Below are positions 62,432-64,000 of a stretch of DNA of 64,000 nt, piece after piece. Made by a program: the position numbers and the translations under genes. The notes beneath the pieces were generated by a model that worked only from the letters and a program-made list of their open reading frames with translations, was not told the DNA's origin and did no database searches. The stretch lies in assembly GCA_958428365.1 (NCBI GenBank), contig CAUAFT010000001.1, forward strand, positions 208,875-272,874. Direction: 5' to 3'. The stretch comes from an uncultured Lachnospiraceae bacterium (GTDB lineage Bacteria > Bacillota > Clostridia > Lachnospirales > Lachnospiraceae). How positions within the stretch are numbered: the stretch's first letter is position 1; each line of letters opens with the position of its first letter.

Positions 62432-63730
62432 CTATTTCTTTTTATATTTCAGGCTTGCATAATCTGTGGCATCTCCTGCGGCACCGGAATAGTATTTCTT
62501 TCCGACTTTATTCTGCGCCACCACTCTGACGTAGTAAGTCTTACCGGATTTTAATTTACTCTTTCCGATCTTCGTGATTACCTTGCTCGTATTCCCAGTT
62601 GTGGCAACTTTTTTATAACCGGAATCTTTCTTGGTAGACATATAGACTACATAACGGTCTGCCCCTTTGATCTTATCCCAGCTCACCTTCATACCTTTAG
62701 AGGTATTTTTTAACTTCACATCCGGCTGTGGACATACATATTTCCAGGACGTCCATGGACTGTAATATTTCTTTCCATTAGAATCCGTACAATAGCAGCG
62801 AACTCTTACTTTATAAAAATTATGCTTTCCAATTGCAGAACTCTTGAAATAGGTGGAGTTACTTCCACTGCTTGCAGATTTTACTTTCGTATCTTTGCTC
62901 TTATATGCCGTATATAATTGCCACTGATATCCGTCTGCTGCTTTATTCTTATTACATTCTACTTGGATTTGTTTAATATACTGCCAATAATAAGATACTT
63001 CCAACCCACTTACTTTTGAAGGTTTTACCGGAACATTCGGAAGATATGCATAACCGGATGAATACTTTACAAAAGCTCCTGTTGACGTCTTACGTCCAGG
63101 ATAAACACGGATAGTATACTCACTGTTTTTGGAAAGACTTTTCAATGCAATACTGGTTCCTGTAGCGGTCGCCTTTTTGGCTGTGCTAGAGTTCGCCCCG
63201 TCTTTTATATATTCTACACAATAGGTATTTGCCCCAGGTACGGCTGACCACTGAACCGTGACGCTTGTGTCCGTAGATTTTGTATGCTTTATCGTACTTG
63301 GTTTGGAATTTGGCGTGGTTACTACCTCTAAGACAGCAGAATCCTTTCCCCAGACTTTTAACTGTTCCCAGTTATCGTTACGGTATGATACATAAGGCAC
63401 TACTTTTACCTGGTAGCTCGTACCTGCGTTTAATCCGCTGATATATGCAGAATTTGCAGACACGTCCTCTTTCTCGATCCAGCTCGTACCACTATAAATC
63501 TGAACGCTGTATCTGATTCCATTGTTCAATAACGCCTGCCACTCCAGTCTCACATTTCCTGTACCGGCATCCGTCTGCTTTACTCCCGTTACCTGTCCCG
63601 GCGCTGCCGGAACTGTTGTTGTAGTTGCCGCTCTTGCCATTGTTCCGCTGACAAAGATCAATCCAAAAGCCAGCGCCAAGGTAAGCAACGACTTCGCAAA
63701 CATCGCCTTTGCTCTTTTACTCTTTTTCAT
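62432..63730 (-). CDS. Secreted fibronectin type III-like domain protein
   Basis: About 432 residues from the ATG at 63730, with AAGGAGAG 6 nt upstream; a 41-residue upstream extension is rejected. Signal peptide (KRAKAMFAKSLLTLALAFGLIFVSGTMARA). About four FN3-like modules follow, with the repeated SxxYxVxV and GTSYQVKVVPYV / SEYTIRVYPG pattern, the last being lysine-rich (KLKSGKTYYVRVVAQNKVGKKYYSG) and similar in style to the C-terminal modules of the two large secreted proteins at 28-35 kb. No sortase motif. Confidence 0.85.
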   Translation of the reverse strand: MKKSKRAKAMFAKSLLTLALAFGLIFVSGTMARAATTTTVPAAPGQVTGVKQTDAGTGNVRLEWQALLNNGIRYSVQIYSGTSWIEKEDVSANSAYISGLNAGTSYQVKVVPYVSYRNDNWEQLKVWGKDSAVLEVVTTPNSKPSTIKHTKSTDTSVTVQWSAVPGANTYCVEYIKDGANSSTAKKATATGTSIALKSLSKNSEYTIRVYPGRKTSTGAFVKYSSGYAYLPNVPVKPSKVSGLEVSYYWQYIKQIQVECNKNKAADGYQWQLYTAYKSKDTKVKSASSGSNSTYFKSSAIGKHNFYKVRVRCYCTDSNGKKYYSPWTSWKYVCPQPDVKLKNTSKGMKVSWDKIKGADRYVVYMSTKKDSGYKKVATTGNTSKVITKIGKSKLKSGKTYYVRVVAQNKVGKKYYSGAAGDATDYASLKYKKK

Positions 63731-63951
63731 AGATTCTCTCCTTCTCAGATATGTAAAATATTTACAAAAAAATTTTATCATATTTTTCGAAAACGGACAA
63801 TCCTTTTTCCATGCATTTATCAATTCAATTTGGTAACGCACTGCAAAGAACAACGTGTGCTTTGCACATACACATTCCCAGCAAACGGAGCGTGCATCCT
63901 CGCGGAGAGCTTTTCATGATATGGGAAATTCCGATGAAATTTCCCATATCA

Positions 63952-64000
63952 ATCGAGTAGGAGGGAAGTTTAAATAAACTTCCCGACCTCTCACACCACC
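63952..64000 (-). mobile_element. Group II intron 3' end (domain VI), running off the window
   Basis: On the minus strand the sequence GTGTGAGAGG...CCTACTCGAT has the layout of intron domain VI. An outer stem GAGAGG/CCT-A-CTC has a bulged adenosine at 63958, then a long stem GGGAAGTTTA/TAAACTTCCC (63963-63972 with 63975-63984). The bulged A is six nucleotides before the putative 3' end at 63952, the right place for the branch point. Domain V and the intron-encoded reverse transcriptase should lie beyond position 64000 and are not visible. Confidence 0.6.

Noticed and set aside
63854..63875. Hairpin GTGTGC/GCACA as a terminator
   Set aside because: The stem is only about 5-6 bp and no T run follows, so it is not supportable as a separate feature.

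Overview
The window looks like a contiguous piece of chromosome from a Gram-positive anaerobe of the Clostridia, most likely family Lachnospiraceae. The support is the set of Firmicute-type gene neighbourhoods (yceD-rpmF, plsX-acpP-rnc-smc-ftsY, ylxM-ffh-rpsP-khpA, hrcA-grpE-dnaK-dnaJ under a CIRCE operator, mtaB-ireB-ruvX-DUF1292-fur-rnj), an [FeFe]-hydrogenase-like protein, a SpoVB-like flippase, and BspA-type and RCC1-type secreted proteins with lysine-rich C-terminal modules. I cannot name a genus from sequence alone. Most genes lie on the minus strand. No rRNA, tRNA or CRISPR array was recognised.

Layout. 1-4.4 kb: arginine synthesis, argC-GNAT-argJ divergent from argG across a promoter region with several ARG-box-like sites. 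4.4-5.6 kb: a cupin protein and a ZIP metal transporter. 5.7-13.7 kb: a long minus-strand run from mtaB down to a lactonase-like gene, including ireB, ruvX, fur, RNase J, a YlbF-family gene, and the trmR/trhP pair for tRNA wobble-uridine hydroxylation and methylation. 13.7-14.7 kb: an HPr-like gene lacking the catalytic histidine, then about 700 bp without a gene that holds two head-to-head structured elements whose stems differ in sequence but keep pairing. 14.7-18.7 kb: thiI, a cysteine desulfurase, rsmE and prmA. 19-20.2 kb: an [FeFe]-hydrogenase-like protein. 20.3-26 kb: the HrcA heat-shock operon with an extra J-domain coiled-coil gene.

26.2-38.3 kb is the most rearranged part. The usual ylxM-ffh-rpsP-khpA-rimM-trmD operon is split between khpA and rimM by about 8.5 kb holding an Rpn-type nuclease pseudogene, two large secreted repeat proteins sharing a C-terminal module, an XRE regulator and a decayed toxin-antitoxin pair bracketed by 76-77 bp direct repeats. 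38.3-44.2 kb is accessory: a MarR regulator divergent from a membrane-anchored hydrolase, a LysR regulator convergent with a polytopic membrane protein of unknown role, and a secreted PepSY-like protein whose 3' end is duplicated on the far side of the LysR/membrane pair.

44.2-62.3 kb returns to core genes: ilvA, ftsY-smc-rnc-acpP-plsX, a YesL-like and an unknown membrane protein, rpmF-yceD, ackA divergent from tmcAL, the nifS-iscU-mnmA sulfur-transfer operon, and a SpoVB/MurJ-type flippase. The right end carries a secreted fibronectin-type protein and, at the very edge, what looks like domain VI and the 3' end of a group II intron that continues outside the window.

A theme is RNA modification and decay: mtaB, trmR, trhP, thiI, mnmA, tmcAL, trmD, rsmE, rimM, RNase J and RNase III all occur here, and each of the two tRNA thiolases sits beside its own cysteine desulfurase.
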